64,000 nt of DNA from Novosphingobium sp. (GCF_027486195.1 NZ_JAIXPP010000020.1:124001-188000), one strand, 5' to 3'; shown: positions 1 to 9,695, counted from the first letter of the stretch. Notes: generated by a model not told the origin, from the sequence alone. Numbers and translations: made by a program.

Positions 1-1
1 C

Positions 2-718
2 TCCTTCGGCTATGAGGAGGTGACCCCGCAAGAGAAGACCGAGCGCGTTGGCGCGGTGTTTTCCTCCGTCGCGAAGAACTACGACCGGATGAACGACGCC
101 ATGTCGGCAGGGATGCACCGGCTGTGGAAGGACCGCTTCGTGCGCCGGGTGAAGCCGCGCGCGGGCGAGACGATCCTCGACATGGCGGGCGGCACGGGCG
201 ACATCGCCTTCCGCATGGCGCGGCATGGCGCGGCCATCACGGTTTCGGACATCAACCAGGACATGCTCGATGTCGGCATCGAGCGCGCCGAGAAGCAGGG
301 CATTCAGGGCCTGACCTGGTCGCGCCAGAATGCCGAGGAGCTGACCTTCGGCGACCGCGAATTCAACGCCTATACGATCGCTTTCGGCATCCGCAACGTG
401 ACGCGGATCGACAAGGCACTGGCCGAGGCGCACCGCGTGCTGAAGCCGGGCGGGCGGTTCTTCGTGCTCGAATTCTCGACCACCGAATGGCCGGGCTTTG
501 CCGAGGTTTATGACCTTTATTCGCACAAGGTGGTGCCGCAGCTGGGCCAGATGATCGCAGGCGACGCGGATTCCTACCGCTACCTGATCGAATCGATCCG
601 CCGCTTCCCCAAGATGCGCGAGTTTGAAGGCATGATCCGCGCCGCCGGCTTCCGCCATACCAAAGTCGAGGCGATTCTGGGCGGGGTCGTCGCGATCCAT
701 TCGGGCTGGAAGATCTAA
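2..718 (+). CDS. ubiE: UbiE, demethylmenaquinone/2-octaprenyl-6-methoxy-benzoquinol C-methyltransferase (5' end cut by window)
   Basis: This is the SAM-dependent C-methyltransferase of ubiquinone (and menaquinone) synthesis. The class I SAM site is visible as DMAGGTGDIAFRMA, followed by an acidic loop (SDINQDML) and the UbiE signature FGIRNVTRIDKAL. A GTG at position 20 could be read as a start. However, the same frame is open back to the edge and encodes SFGYEEV, which matches the N-terminus of alphaproteobacterial UbiE, so the true start lies just outside the window. The C-terminus IHSGWKI is complete. ubiB begins 10 bp downstream, so the two form a ubiquinone operon. Confidence 0.95.
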   Translation, partial: SFGYEEVTPQEKTERVGAVFSSVAKNYDRMNDAMSAGMHRLWKDRFVRRVKPRAGETILDMAGGTGDIAFRMARHGAAITVSDINQDMLDVGIERAEKQGIQGLTWSRQNAEELTFGDREFNAYTIAFGIRNVTRIDKALAEAHRVLKPGGRFFVLEFSTTEWPGFAEVYDLYSHKVVPQLGQMIAGDADSYRYLIESIRRFPKMREFEGMIRAAGFRHTKVEAILGGVVAIHSGWKI

Positions 719-728
719 GGCCGGCATC

Positions 729-2282
729 TTGACCCGCCACATCACGCATATTCGCCGCCTGCTGGGCTGGGGCATCACGCTTGCCCGGCACGGCGCGCTG
801 ATCGGCATCGAGAACGACGCGAACACGCCCGCGCCGGTGCGGCGGCTGGTGAAGCTCGCGCGCTGGATTTCGCTCACTGGCAAAGGGCGGGATCGCGATT
901 ACGCCGGGGCCTTCCGCGCAATCGGCCCGGCGGCGATCAAGCTGGGGCAGACACTGGCGACGCGGCCCGATCTGGTGGGGCCGGGACCGGCGGAAAACCT
1001 CCTCAAGCTGCAGGACAAGCTGCCTCCCGTCGATTTCGCGCTGATCCGCCGCGAGATCGAAACGAGCTTCGAGCGCCCGCTCGAATCGCTGTTTGCAGAG
1101 TTCGAGGTAGAACCTGTCGGTGCGGCTTCGGTGGCGCAGGTGCACCGCGCAGTGACGACCGATGGCCGCAAGGTTGCGGTCAAGGTGCTGCGCCCCGGCG
1201 TGCGCGAGAAGTTTGCCGCCGATATCGCGACTTACGAATGGGCCGCGGCGCATCTCGAGGCGGTGGGCGGCGAAGCCTCGCGGCTGCGTCCGCGCATGGT
1301 CATCGCCAACTTCAAGCGCTGGACCCTGCGCGAGCTGGATTTGCGCCGGGAAGCAGCCTCGGCCTCCGAGCTTGCCGAGCAGATGCATGCCTTCCCCGGC
1401 TACCGCGTGCCGAACATCGACTGGGACCGCACCAATGGCCGGGTGATGACGCTCGACTGGATCGACGGCATCAAGATCAGTGACAACGATGCCATCGATG
1501 CCGCCGGCCACAACCGCAAGGAACTGGCCGGACGGCTGGTGATCGCGTTCCTGCGGCAGGCGATCAGCGGCGGGTTTTTCCACGCGGACATGCACCAGGG
1601 GAACCTGTTCATCGAAGCCGATGGCACGATCACCGCGATCGACTTCGGCATCATGGGCCGCATCGACCGGCGCGCACGGCAGTGGCTGGCCGAGATCCTC
1701 TATGGCCTGACCACCGGCAACTATACCCGCGTGGCCGAGATCCACTTCGAGGCGCAGTACGTGCCGAGCTACCATTCGGTGGCCGAGTTCGCGACGGCGC
1801 TGCGCGCGGTGGGCGAGCCGATGCGCGGGAAGCCGGTGAGCGAGCTTTCAGTCGGCCAGATGCTCGACGGGCTGTTCGCGATTACCCGCGATTTCGACAT
1901 GCAGACCCAGCCGCACTTGCTGCTGCTGCAAAAGACCATGGTGATGGTCGAAGGCATCGCCACCCAGCTCGACCCCTCGATCAACATGTGGGACGTCGCC
2001 GCGCCTTTCGTGCGCGACTGGATTCGTGACGAACTGGGGCCAGAGGCTGCGATTGCCGACCGCATTCGCGAGAACGTGAAGACCTTGTTCGGCCTGCCCG
2101 ATCTCGTGCGCCGGGTGGAGGAGCGCTTCCCGCCCAAGGGCGGCGCGCCCGAAGATCCGCCGCTGCCGCCGATCGCGCTGATCAGCGATGGTGGCGGGCT
2201 CAAGTGGCTGGGCTATGTGGCGGCGGTCGCCATCGGCGCGGCGGCAAGCGCGGGGGTGATCCTGCTCGGCCCGTGGAGCTGA
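729..2282 (+). CDS. ubiB: UbiB, ubiquinone biosynthesis ABC1/ADCK-type atypical kinase
   Basis: This is a 517-residue protein of the ABC1/ADCK/UbiB family, needed for ubiquinone synthesis and probably acting as an ATPase on the membrane-associated Coq/Ubi complex. Visible features are the KxGQ motif (IKLGQTLATRPDL, about residues 75-87), the A-rich loop with the invariant lysine (VAVKVLRPGV), the catalytic-loop region HADMHQGNLF, and DFGIMGR in place of DFG. Two hydrophobic C-terminal helices end the protein (about residues 487-515), as is usual. The start is TTG at 729, with AAGG of the ubiE stop region as Shine-Dalgarno. The next gene starts 1 bp after the stop, so it is probably co-transcribed. 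Confidence 0.95.
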   Translation: MTRHITHIRRLLGWGITLARHGALIGIENDANTPAPVRRLVKLARWISLTGKGRDRDYAGAFRAIGPAAIKLGQTLATRPDLVGPGPAENLLKLQDKLPPVDFALIRREIETSFERPLESLFAEFEVEPVGAASVAQVHRAVTTDGRKVAVKVLRPGVREKFAADIATYEWAAAHLEAVGGEASRLRPRMVIANFKRWTLRELDLRREAASASELAEQMHAFPGYRVPNIDWDRTNGRVMTLDWIDGIKISDNDAIDAAGHNRKELAGRLVIAFLRQAISGGFFHADMHQGNLFIEADGTITAIDFGIMGRIDRRARQWLAEILYGLTTGNYTRVAEIHFEAQYVPSYHSVAEFATALRAVGEPMRGKPVSELSVGQMLDGLFAITRDFDMQTQPHLLLLQKTMVMVEGIATQLDPSINMWDVAAPFVRDWIRDELGPEAAIADRIRENVKTLFGLPDLVRRVEERFPPKGGAPEDPPLPPIALISDGGGLKWLGYVAAVAIGAAASAGVILLGPWS

Positions 2283-2283
2283 G

Positions 2284-3402
2284 GTGGGCAAGCCGCCCCC
2301 TCTGCCCGGGCTGCGCCTGCCCAAGCGGCACTTCAATGCGCTCGATCTCTCGCGCCTGCTCGCGGCCTGCGCGGTGCTGTTCTGGCACTACCAGCATTTC
2401 TTCGTGCCGCCGGTGGACTACCAGTTCCATGTGAACCGGGCGAAGGTTTCGCCGCTCTATCAGGAACTGTGGTGGCTGTTCGATTATGGCCACGTCGCGG
2501 TCCAGTATTTCTGGGCCGTCTCGGGCTTTGTCTTTGCGCATGTCTATCTGGCGGATAGCGGTGCGCGCGGGCGGTTCTGGCTGGCGCGGGTGGCGCGGCT
2601 GTGGCCGCTGCATCTGCTGACGCTGGGTCTCGTGGCGATGATGCAGGCCGCCTACAACGGGCTGAACGGCACCGAGTTCATCTACCACCATCAGGATGCA
2701 AAGCATTTCGTGCTGAGCCTTGGACTGGCGCATTACTGGGGCTGGCAGGCGGATCAATCGTTCAACGGGCCATCGTGGTCGCTTTCGACCGAGATCCTCG
2801 CCTACGCCGCGTTCTGGCTGCTGCTGCCGGGGCTGCGCCGGTCGCCCACCGTGCTGGCGCTGACGGCGGCGGCGATGGCGCTCACGCTGTTTTTCCTGAA
2901 GGCTCCCGATGGTCCGGTGCTCACCTGCATCGGGTACTTCTTCGGCGGAGCGGCGGTCTATGGCGCGGCGCTTAAGGGCGGGCTGCGTACAGGCGTGCTC
3001 GCCGCGCTGGCGGCGCTGCTGGCCCTCGCGGCGCTGTGGCTGGGGCTGAAACTGCACTGGGGCGATGCGGCGACTTTGGCAGGCACGTTTGCCGCGCTGC
3101 TTGCCGTGCTGGCGATCGACACGGCCGACCGCGCCGACCGGCTGGCTGTGGCACGGCACCTCGGCGACGCATCGTACGGGGTCTACCTGTGGCACTTCCC
3201 GATCCAGCTCGCACTGGTGCTCCTGATCGATTGGGCGCTGGGATCGCGCGGCATCGTGCGGCAGCCAGCGTTCCTGCTGTTCTTCTTGGGCACGAGCGTG
3301 CTGGCGGGCTTTGCCTCGCACCGCTGGATTGAACGGCCGGCGCAGCGGCTCGTGCTGAAGCTTGCAGGCAAGGGGCGCGCGGCCAGCGCGGTCGCCGCCT
3401 AA
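2284..3402 (+). CDS. Acyltransferase family 3 (OafA/YrhL-type) integral membrane protein
   Basis: This 372-residue polytopic protein resembles membrane O-acyltransferases that modify surface polysaccharides or lipids. The N-terminal signature LDLSRLLAACAVLFWHY contains the conserved early histidine. Then follow about ten hydrophobic helices and the late motif SYGVYLWHFPIQL typical of the family. It starts with GTG 1 bp after the ubiB stop, so it is probably translationally coupled to the ubi genes, although no functional link is evident. The substrate cannot be told from sequence. Its TAA stop overlaps the stop of the convergent gene by 4 bp. Confidence 0.85.
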   Translation: MGKPPPLPGLRLPKRHFNALDLSRLLAACAVLFWHYQHFFVPPVDYQFHVNRAKVSPLYQELWWLFDYGHVAVQYFWAVSGFVFAHVYLADSGARGRFWLARVARLWPLHLLTLGLVAMMQAAYNGLNGTEFIYHHQDAKHFVLSLGLAHYWGWQADQSFNGPSWSLSTEILAYAAFWLLLPGLRRSPTVLALTAAAMALTLFFLKAPDGPVLTCIGYFFGGAAVYGAALKGGLRTGVLAALAALLALAALWLGLKLHWGDAATLAGTFAALLAVLAIDTADRADRLAVARHLGDASYGVYLWHFPIQLALVLLIDWALGSRGIVRQPAFLLFFLGTSVLAGFASHRWIERPAQRLVLKLAGKGRAASAVAA

Positions 3403-3803
3403 CCGGCGATCTCGGCAATCTTGTGGTGCGGCAGCAAGCGCCACGCCGCCAGCGCCAGCACGACATGCCCAGCTTCGGCCGCCATCGGCATGGCCCAGCC
3501 GGGATAGGCGCCGACCACGGCCAGATTGACCGCGCGGCCGAAGAGTGTCGTGCCGAACAGCATCGCGGGGACAAGCAGCAGATCGGCATTGCGCCGCCAC
3601 GCACCCCACATCATGCACACCGCGCCGACGCCGAAGAACGAGGTCATGTCGCCGCGAATGGTCGATAGTCCGGCGATGCCGATGGGCGCGAGGCCGAAGA
3701 CCGGGCCTGAGGCCGTCGATTGCGGGGTGAGCAGGAACGAACCGGCCATCGATAGGTCGAACATCCCGACGAGGAAGATCAGGGCGGTCAGGATCAGGCG
3801 CAT
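3399..3803 (-). CDS. Small four-helix integral membrane protein, DUF4345-like
   Basis: This 134-residue protein has four predicted transmembrane helices and the pattern GxxxxFFGVGA followed by an AGHVVLAL helix. It resembles DUF4345-type membrane proteins, for which no function is known. The ATG is at 3803, and the divergent coaBC start lies about 110 bp away. Its stop codon overlaps the stop of the acyltransferase. The assignment to DUF4345 is from pattern memory and is moderate at best, but codon use and the hydrophobic pattern support a real gene. Confidence 0.7.
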   Translation of the reverse strand: MRLILTALIFLVGMFDLSMAGSFLLTPQSTASGPVFGLAPIGIAGLSTIRGDMTSFFGVGAVCMMWGAWRRNADLLLVPAMLFGTTLFGRAVNLAVVGAYPGWAMPMAAEAGHVVLALAAWRLLPHHKIAEIAG

Positions 3804-3914
3804 CGGCAGGTTTTCCTTATGTTTGTTTCAGCGTGGGCCAGCCCGGACGCGGACGCAAGGGCGGTGCAAGCAAAACCATTGCGCGGCGCGGCGCGCCATT
3901 GCACAAGCGCGGCC

Positions 3915-5108
3915 ATGCAGGGCAAGCGCATCCTCCTCATCATCGGCGGCGGCATTGCGGCCTACAAGGCCAGCGAACTCGTGCGCCTGATCCGCCGTGA
4001 GGGCGGCGCCGTCACTTGCGTGCTGACCAAGGGCGGGAGCCAGTTCGTCACCCCGATGACGCTCGCGGCGCTGAGCGAGAACGCCGTGCACACGACGCTG
4101 TGGGACCTCGATGCCGAAGCGAAGATGGGCCACATCCAGCTTTCGCGGCAGGCCGATCTCGTGGTCGTCTGCCCGGCGACGGCGGACCTCATGGCCAAGA
4201 TGGCGGCGGGGATCGCGGATGATCTCGCGACGACCTTGCTGCTCGCGACCGACAAGCCGGTCCTCGCCGTGCCCGCGATGAACGTGCGGATGTGGGAACA
4301 TCCCGCGACCCGGCGCAACGTGGCGACGCTGCGCGCGGACGGGATCGAAGTGATGCCCCCCGACGAAGGGCCGATGGCCTGCGGCGAATTCGGCCCTGGA
4401 CGCCTGCCCGAACCACCCGCAATCCTCGCAGCGATTGCCGCAAAGCTCGGCGGAAGTCCGACCGGGCCGCTGGCGGGCAAGCATGTGCTGGTGACGGCGG
4501 GGCCGACGCACGAGCCGATCGATCCGGTGCGCTATATCGCCAATCGTTCGAGCGGAAAGCAGGGTTTCGCGATTGCCGCTGCTGCAGCGCGCGCCGGGGC
4601 GCGGGTGACGCTGGTGGCGGGGCCAGTGACCCTGCCCACGCCGCCGGGGGTAACACGCGTGGATGTCGAGTGCGCGCGCGACATGGCGGCTGCCGTGGCC
4701 GAGGCGCTGCCCGCCGATGCTGCGATCATGGTCGCGGCCGTGGCGGACTGGCGGATTGCGACCGAGGCGGATCAGAAGCTCAAGAAGGACGGTTCGGGCG
4801 TGATCCCGCCGCTGAACCTGACCGAGAACCCCGACATTCTCGCGCGGCTGGGCGCTTCGCCCGATCGCCCGCGCCTGCTGGTGGGCTTCGCTGCCGAGAC
4901 CGAGAACGTGGTGCCGCACGCGCAGGCCAAGCTCATCAGGAAAGGCGCGGACTGGATCGTGGCGAACGATGTTTCGGGCGATGTGATGGGCGGCCACCTC
5001 AACGCGGTGCACATCGTGCGCGCCGACGGGGTGGAAAGCCTGCCGGAAATGCCCAAGGACGCGGTGGCCGCCGCGCTGGTTGAAAGGATTGCCGATGAGC
5101 TTGCCTGA
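3915..5108 (+). CDS. coaBC: CoaBC, bifunctional phosphopantothenoylcysteine decarboxylase / phosphopantothenate-cysteine ligase
   Basis: This cytosolic enzyme catalyses two steps of coenzyme A synthesis. The N-terminal flavin-binding CoaC domain (residues 1-190) has [24 protein letters not shown] and the active-site cysteine region [13 protein letters not shown]. The C-terminal CoaB domain shows [24 protein letters not shown] and a lysine-rich KLKKDGSG nucleotide loop. An upstream in-frame start at 3819 would add 32 residues lacking homology. ATG 3915 gives the usual length of 397 residues with the normal N-terminus. dut overlaps its last 14 bases, a common arrangement in which both genes act in nucleotide or cofactor metabolism. 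Confidence 0.96.
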   Translation: MQGKRILLIIGGGIAAYKASELVRLIRREGGAVTCVLTKGGSQFVTPMTLAALSENAVHTTLWDLDAEAKMGHIQLSRQADLVVVCPATADLMAKMAAGIADDLATTLLLATDKPVLAVPAMNVRMWEHPATRRNVATLRADGIEVMPPDEGPMACGEFGPGRLPEPPAILAAIAAKLGGSPTGPLAGKHVLVTAGPTHEPIDPVRYIANRSSGKQGFAIAAAAARAGARVTLVAGPVTLPTPPGVTRVDVECARDMAAAVAEALPADAAIMVAAVADWRIATEADQKLKKDGSGVIPPLNLTENPDILARLGASPDRPRLLVGFAAETENVVPHAQAKLIRKGADWIVANDVSGDVMGGHLNAVHIVRADGVESLPEMPKDAVAAALVERIADELA

Positions 5109-5565
5109 CCCTGTTCCCGTGATGGTCAAGCGCCTGCCCGGCAACGATGATCTGCCGCTGCCGGCCTATGCCACAGCCGGGGCGGCGGGCATGGATGTCG
5201 TTTCGGCTGAGGATGTCGATATCGTCCCCGGCGCGCGCCATGCGGTGGCGACGGGGCTCGCGATGGCCATCCCCGAGGGCTTCGAGATTCAGGTGCGCCC
5301 GCGTTCGGGGCTGGCGCTGAAGCACGGCGTCACTGTGCCCAACACGCCGGGCACGATCGACAGCGACTATCGCGGCGAGCTCAAGGTGATCATGATCAAC
5401 CTGGGGGCGGAGACATTCTCGATCCGCCGGGGGGACCGCGTGGCGCAGCTGGTGCTGGCGCCGGTGACGCAGGCAAGCTGGCTCGAAGTCGATACGCTGG
5501 ACGAGACCGCGCGCGGCGCGGGCGGGTTCGGCTCGACCGGGGGCCTTGCGGCGCTCCCCGGCTGA
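5095..5565 (+). CDS. dut: Dut, deoxyuridine 5'-triphosphate nucleotidohydrolase
   Basis: This trimeric dUTPase converts dUTP to dUMP and pyrophosphate, keeping uracil out of DNA and supplying dTMP synthesis. The five family motifs are present: AGMDVVSA (I), [11 protein letters not shown] (II), [16 protein letters not shown] (III), [13 protein letters not shown] (IV) and the C-terminal arm [10 protein letters not shown] (V), which closes over the substrate. The length of 156 residues is normal. An in-frame TTG at 5080 exists, but ATG 5095 gives the standard N-terminus. It overlaps the coaBC end, so translation is likely coupled. Confidence 0.96.
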   Translation: MSLPDPVPVMVKRLPGNDDLPLPAYATAGAAGMDVVSAEDVDIVPGARHAVATGLAMAIPEGFEIQVRPRSGLALKHGVTVPNTPGTIDSDYRGELKVIMINLGAETFSIRRGDRVAQLVLAPVTQASWLEVDTLDETARGAGGFGSTGGLAALPG

Positions 5566-5582
5566 GCCGAACCGCACCTCGT

Positions 5583-6293
5583 TCAGGTCTTCTTCTTCTT
5601 TTCCGGTGCGATCGAGATCTTCACCGTCTCGCCGTTATGGCCGGGGAAGCCGGTGAACATCGCCTCGACCAGATTGGGCACGAGGTAGGGCAGGCGGTTC
5701 GACGTGGAGGCAGCCTCTGCCTTGCCTTCGAACAGACGCTTGCCATCGGCACGGCGGTCGATCTTCATGTCGATGCCGCTGGTGTACAACGTCACCACAT
5801 CGACGTTGTTGAACCCGCCGGCACCGCCGAAGAAGAACGGATCATACATCCCGTAGCCCCAGGGCCCGCCGAAACCGCGGCGGCCCCAGCCGCCACCCCA
5901 GCCGCCCCAACCGCCAAAGCCCGGGCCCCAGCCCGGACCGTACCAGCCGCCCCAATAGGGATCGCCGATACCGCTGGTGCGCAGCTTGTCGCGGCCCTTG
6001 TCGACGCCGTAGTCAAACTGAACCACGAGATCGGCGGCCTGCGGGCTGGTGGCGGGCACATAACCCACCTTCTGCAGCTGCGCGGCGACGAGGCTGGCGT
6101 ACTGCGAAAATTCGAGGCCGCCGGCATTGCGCGGATCCTGCGGAACGATCGCGAAGCTCTGTCCTGCGGGTGCGGGCAGCTCGGCCTGGAAGCGCGAGAC
6201 ATTGGCATTGAATGGCGTGGCGCACGCGCCAAGCGAAAGCAGCAGGGGCGCTGCCAGCATGGCGAAGCGATTGCGCATGGGATTAAGGTTCAT
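5583..6293 (-). CDS. DUF4136-type lipoprotein with a Gly/Trp-rich insert
   Basis: This 236-residue protein has a lipoprotein signal (lipobox LSLGAC, Cys about residue 25) and an N-terminal half like DUF4136 (YxSFAIVPQDP-like, then a segment predicting exposure to the envelope). The middle (about residues 125-172) is extremely rich in glycine, tryptophan and proline (WGGWYGPGWGPG and similar). The C-terminal domain resumes with VVTLYTSGIDMKI and ends in KKKK. DUF4136 proteins are envelope lipoproteins of unknown function. GGAG lies about 9 bases before the ATG at 6293. It is convergent with dut, with a gap of only 17 bp. Confidence 0.8.
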   Translation of the reverse strand: MNLNPMRNRFAMLAAPLLLSLGACATPFNANVSRFQAELPAPAGQSFAIVPQDPRNAGGLEFSQYASLVAAQLQKVGYVPATSPQAADLVVQFDYGVDKGRDKLRTSGIGDPYWGGWYGPGWGPGFGGWGGWGGGWGRRGFGGPWGYGMYDPFFFGGAGGFNNVDVVTLYTSGIDMKIDRRADGKRLFEGKAEAASTSNRLPYLVPNLVEAMFTGFPGHNGETVKISIAPEKKKKT

Positions 6294-6501
6294 TTCCAGC
6301 GACTCCTTGGTGCGGGACCGGCTCCCCTGTCAGCCAGCACCGGCGCATTGGTAGCATGGGAATTAGTTGCGCGTCAGGTGCTGAATGCTGGTTGAACGAT
6401 GAGGCAAAAGCGCCGCGTTTCCGGGCCATTTCGGACCTTGAGCGGCAATGTGATGCAATTTGTTACACCCCCGCATCACCCCATCAACACAGCAAGGTTG
6501 T

Positions 6502-7521
6502 TTAACCCCTGAGCAGGCCAAGCGCAGCATAAGCGCGCGCCAGAGTGGGCTCGGCGAGTGTGCGAGCGCGCCGGGCCCCATCAGCCAGAATCGCATCGAG
6601 CGCGGCGGTATCGGTGCGCAGCTCGCGGTAGCGCGCGGTGATCGGGGCGAGCTTCTCGACCAGCAGCTCTCCCAGCGCGGGTTTGAACGCGCCGAAGCCC
6701 TGCCCGGCGAACTGCACCAGCACTTCGGCCTGGCTGATCCCTGCCATCGCGGCATAGATGCCGACAAGGTTTGCCGCTTCAGGGCGCTCCTTGAGGCCGT
6801 CCATCTCGCCCGGCAGCGGCTCGGGATCGGTCTTGGCCTTGCGCACCTTCTGCATGATCGCGTCGGCATCGTCCGTCAGGTTGATGCGGCTCATATCCGA
6901 AGGATCGGACTTCGACATCTTGGCGCTGCCATCGCGCAGGCTCATGATCCGCGCGGCCTCGGGCGGGATGATCGGCTCGGGCAGGGTGAAGACAGGCGCG
7001 TCTTCAGACGCGAAGTCGTTGTTGAACTTCTGCGCGATGTCGCGCGCAAGCTCGAGGTGCTGCTTCTGGTCCTCGCCCACCGGCACGTGGGTCGCCTGAT
7101 AGAGCAGCACGTCCGCCGCCTGCAGCACCGGATACGTGAACAGGGCAACGGAAGCGCCTTCGCGGTTCTTGCCGGCCTTGTCCTTCCACTGCGTCATCCG
7201 GTTCAGCCAGCCCATCCGCGCGGTGCCCGTCAGCAGCCATTGCAGCTCGGCGTGCGCGGGAACCTGTGTCTGGTTGAACACGATCGAGCGCGCGGGATCG
7301 ATCCCGCAAGCCACCAGCGCGGCGACCATTTCGCGCGTGCCCGCAGTCAACGCAGCGGGATCATGCGGCATCGAGATCGCGTGGAGAGCGGCGAGGAAAT
7401 AGAGGCACTCGCCCCCCTTCGCGGTCCATTCGTCCTGCATCGCCACCCAGTTCCGGATCGCGCCCAGATAGTTGCCGAGGTGAAGATTGCCGGTGGGCTG
7501 GATGCCCGAGACGATACGCAT
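6502..7521 (-). CDS. trpS: TrpS, tryptophanyl-tRNA synthetase
   Basis: This class Ic aminoacyl-tRNA synthetase charges tRNA-Trp. The ATP site HIGH-like motif is seen as [11 protein letters not shown] near the N-terminus (preceded by IQPTG, a TrpRS hallmark), and the second signature is AKMSKSDPS at about residue 200. Length is 339 residues, typical for bacterial TrpRS. murJ ends 15 bp upstream on the same strand, so trpS is probably read from the murJ transcript. About 20 bp downstream there is an imperfect stem (6450-6456 with 6473-6479) that lacks a U-tract. Confidence 0.97.
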   Translation of the reverse strand: MRIVSGIQPTGNLHLGNYLGAIRNWVAMQDEWTAKGGECLYFLAALHAISMPHDPAALTAGTREMVAALVACGIDPARSIVFNQTQVPAHAELQWLLTGTARMGWLNRMTQWKDKAGKNREGASVALFTYPVLQAADVLLYQATHVPVGEDQKQHLELARDIAQKFNNDFASEDAPVFTLPEPIIPPEAARIMSLRDGSAKMSKSDPSDMSRINLTDDADAIMQKVRKAKTDPEPLPGEMDGLKERPEAANLVGIYAAMAGISQAEVLVQFAGQGFGAFKPALGELLVEKLAPITARYRELRTDTAALDAILADGARRARTLAEPTLARAYAALGLLRG

Positions 7522-7536
7522 GTGGGTAGCTCGCTG

Positions 7537-9111
7537 TTAGTTGGCCTTGCCCCTGCGCCGCAGGAGCAGTTTGAGATCATCCCGCGAGAACGCGCCCAGC
7601 AGGATGGCGCTGAGCCCATAGACGAGGCCGCCCGCCGAGACCAGCACGGCGAGCGTCAGAAAGCGGACGAACCAGGTGCCGTGGACATAAGGCATCAGCT
7701 CGCCCTGCCCCGCCCAGAGCACCACGCCCATGGCGAGCGCGGCCAGCGCGAGGCGCGGCACGCGGCGCTTGAGGCGCGCATCGGTGGTGAACTGCCCGCG
7801 TGCGACCAGCGTGCGATAGAGCATCGCGACGTTGACGGTGGAGGCAATCGCGGTCGCCAGCGGCGGGCCGACATGCTGCAGCGGCACGATCAGCGCCAGA
7901 TTGAGCGCGAGGTTCACGCCCATCGAGATCGTGGCGTAGCGCACCGGGGTGACGGTATCCTGCCGCGCATAGTAGCCGGGGGTGAGCACTTTCACGAGGA
8001 TGTAGCTGGGCAGGCCGATCGAGAAAGCGGCGAGCGCCTGCGCCGTGAAGTGCGCATCCTGCGGCGTGAAGCGGCCATAGCCGAACAGCGCGGCGGCAAT
8101 CGGCTCCCCGCAAAGGACCAGCGCGACCGTGGCGGGGAGCGTGAGCATAAGGGCGAGTTCGAGACCGCGATTCTGGGTTTCCATTGCGGCCGCTTCATCG
8201 CCGCCGCCGAGTTGGCGCGAGATCGTGGGGAGCAGCACGGTGCCAAGGCCGATGCCGATCAGCCCGAGCGGAAGCTGGTTCAGCCGGTCCGCCATGTAGA
8301 TATAGGTCACCGAGCCATGCGCGAGGAGCGAGGCGGCGAGCGCGGTGGAAATGACCAGGTTGATCTGCACCGCGCCGGCACCGGCGGCAGCGGGCCAGAT
8401 GAGCGTCATCAGCCGCTTCACATCGGCATCGAGCCGGGGCACGCGCAGCCGCAGGCTGACCCCGGCGCGGCGGCAGGCCCAGATGAGCCACAGGAGCTGG
8501 AAGGCGCCCGATACCGAAACGCCGATGGCCTGATTGCGCGCGGTGATCACCGGATCGGCCGAATGGAACAGCAGCAGTGCCGCAATCAGCGTCAGGTTGA
8601 GCAGGATCGGCGCGGCGGCGTTGACCCAGAACTTGTTCAGTGAATTGAGAATGCCCCCGCACAGCGAGACGAGGCTGATCAGCATGAGGTAGGGGATCGT
8701 CATCCGCGACAGCGCGACCGCGAACGCAAACTGATCGGCGCTGACCCCGTTGAACTGGCCCGAAAGCACCAGCGTGACGGGCCAGGCAAAGATTTCGAGC
8801 AGCGCCGTCATCACCACGAGCACCGGCAGCAGAACGGCCAGCGCGCGCTCGGCGAAATCGAGTCCGTCGGGCAGGCCCTGCCCTTCCGGATCACCCACCT
8901 TGCGGTTGAACATCGGGATGAACGCGGAGGCAAACGCCCCTTCCGCAAAGAGGGCGCGGAACATGTTGGGCAGGCGGAAGGCGACGAGGAACGCATCGGA
9001 CGCGAAGCCTGCGCCCACATAGCGGGCAAACAGGCTATCGCGCACCAGGCCGAGCACGCGGCTGGCGAGCGTGAGCCCGCCGATCGTGCCGGTCGCCTTC
9101 AGCAGGTTCAT
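7537..9111 (-). CDS. murJ: MurJ, lipid II flippase (MviN family)
   Basis: This inner-membrane flippase of the MOP exporter superfamily moves lipid II to the periplasm for peptidoglycan synthesis. It has about 14 transmembrane segments. The MurJ signature stretch SRVLGLVRDSLFARYVGAG is followed by DAFLVAFRLPNMFRALFAEG and AFASAFIPMF, which contain arginines that line the cavity. A TTG at 9117 would add two residues. ATG 9111 fits the family N-terminus (MNLLKATGTIGG). Length is 524 residues. It lies between secB and trpS, all on the same strand. Confidence 0.96.
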   Translation of the reverse strand: MNLLKATGTIGGLTLASRVLGLVRDSLFARYVGAGFASDAFLVAFRLPNMFRALFAEGAFASAFIPMFNRKVGDPEGQGLPDGLDFAERALAVLLPVLVVMTALLEIFAWPVTLVLSGQFNGVSADQFAFAVALSRMTIPYLMLISLVSLCGGILNSLNKFWVNAAAPILLNLTLIAALLLFHSADPVITARNQAIGVSVSGAFQLLWLIWACRRAGVSLRLRVPRLDADVKRLMTLIWPAAAGAGAVQINLVISTALAASLLAHGSVTYIYMADRLNQLPLGLIGIGLGTVLLPTISRQLGGGDEAAAMETQNRGLELALMLTLPATVALVLCGEPIAAALFGYGRFTPQDAHFTAQALAAFSIGLPSYILVKVLTPGYYARQDTVTPVRYATISMGVNLALNLALIVPLQHVGPPLATAIASTVNVAMLYRTLVARGQFTTDARLKRRVPRLALAALAMGVVLWAGQGELMPYVHGTWFVRFLTLAVLVSAGGLVYGLSAILLGAFSRDDLKLLLRRRGKAN

Positions 9112-9134
9112 GGCCAAAGGCTCATGGGATTTGC

Positions 9135-9157
9135 TTCATGGCTGGAATGGCCATGAA
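9135..9157. repeat. Perfect 8-bp inverted repeat between secB and murJ
   Basis: TTCATGGC at 9135-9142 and GCCATGAA at 9150-9157 can pair around a 7-base loop. It lies in the 56-bp gap between the secB stop and the murJ start. No T-tract follows on either strand, so a classical terminator is unlikely. It could stabilise the secB 3' end or occlude the murJ ribosome site. Confidence 0.4.
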
Positions 9158-9167
9158 AGCGCCCGGA

Positions 9168-9695
9168 TCAGGCCTGCCCGGCTGTGCCGGCGGCCAGTTC
9201 CTCGGCCTGACGGGCCTGAAGCTGCTGCAGGTAGAGGCCGTTGAAGTCGATCGGTTCGAGCAGCAGCGGCGGGTAGCCTGCATCGCGCACGGCATCGGCG
9301 ATGATGCGGCGGGCGAAGGGGAATACGAGGCGCGGACCCTCGGCGAAGAGGAACGGATGGGCCTGCTCGTCGGTCACGTTACGCATACCGATCAGCGCGC
9401 CATAGAGCAGCTCGACCGCGTACTGGGTGCCCTGCGACGTCTTCGAAGTGGCGGTGATCTTCATCTCGATCTCGTGCACATCGGGGCCCAGCGGGCGGGC
9501 GCCGATGTTGAAATCGATCGAGACTTCCGGGGCTTCGGCCCACTGATAGCTGTCCGGCGCGTTCGGGTTCTCGACCGAGAGATCCTTGATGTACTGCGAG
9601 ATCAGGCCGATCGCGGGGCTGGTATCCTCGCCGTTGGGAACGGGGCCAGACGTGTCGAGATCGAGCGGGGTGATGATATCGCCTTCTTCGGCCAT
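9168..9695 (-). CDS. secB: SecB, protein-export chaperone
   Basis: This tetrameric cytosolic chaperone keeps preproteins unfolded and delivers them to SecA. The 175-residue sequence carries the SecB core: IGLISQYIKDLSVENPNAP, IEMKITATSK, YAVELLYGAL and PFARRIIADAVRDAGYPPLLLEPIDFNGLY. The tail is alanine- and glutamine-rich. Two GAA codons follow the ATG, a usual strong start context. It lies 56 bp upstream of murJ on the same strand, and its upstream neighbour is divergent, so the promoter lies at about 9700-9760. Confidence 0.95.
   Translation of the reverse strand: MAEEGDIITPLDLDTSGPVPNGEDTSPAIGLISQYIKDLSVENPNAPDSYQWAEAPEVSIDFNIGARPLGPDVHEIEMKITATSKTSQGTQYAVELLYGALIGMRNVTDEQAHPFLFAEGPRLVFPFARRIIADAVRDAGYPPLLLEPIDFNGLYLQQLQARQAEELAAGTAGQA

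Noticed and set aside
20..718. GTG at 20 as the ubiE start
   Set aside because: The frame is open to the window edge and upstream codons encode a conserved UbiE N-terminus, so the start is outside.
6460..8643. Long plus-strand open frame opposite trpS and murJ
   Set aside because: The composition is typical of antisense of GC-rich coding DNA (very rich in Arg, His, Gln), and the minus-strand genes are certain.
9135..9157. Inverted repeat between secB and murJ as a terminator
   Set aside because: No U-tract follows on either strand, so it is listed only as an inverted repeat.
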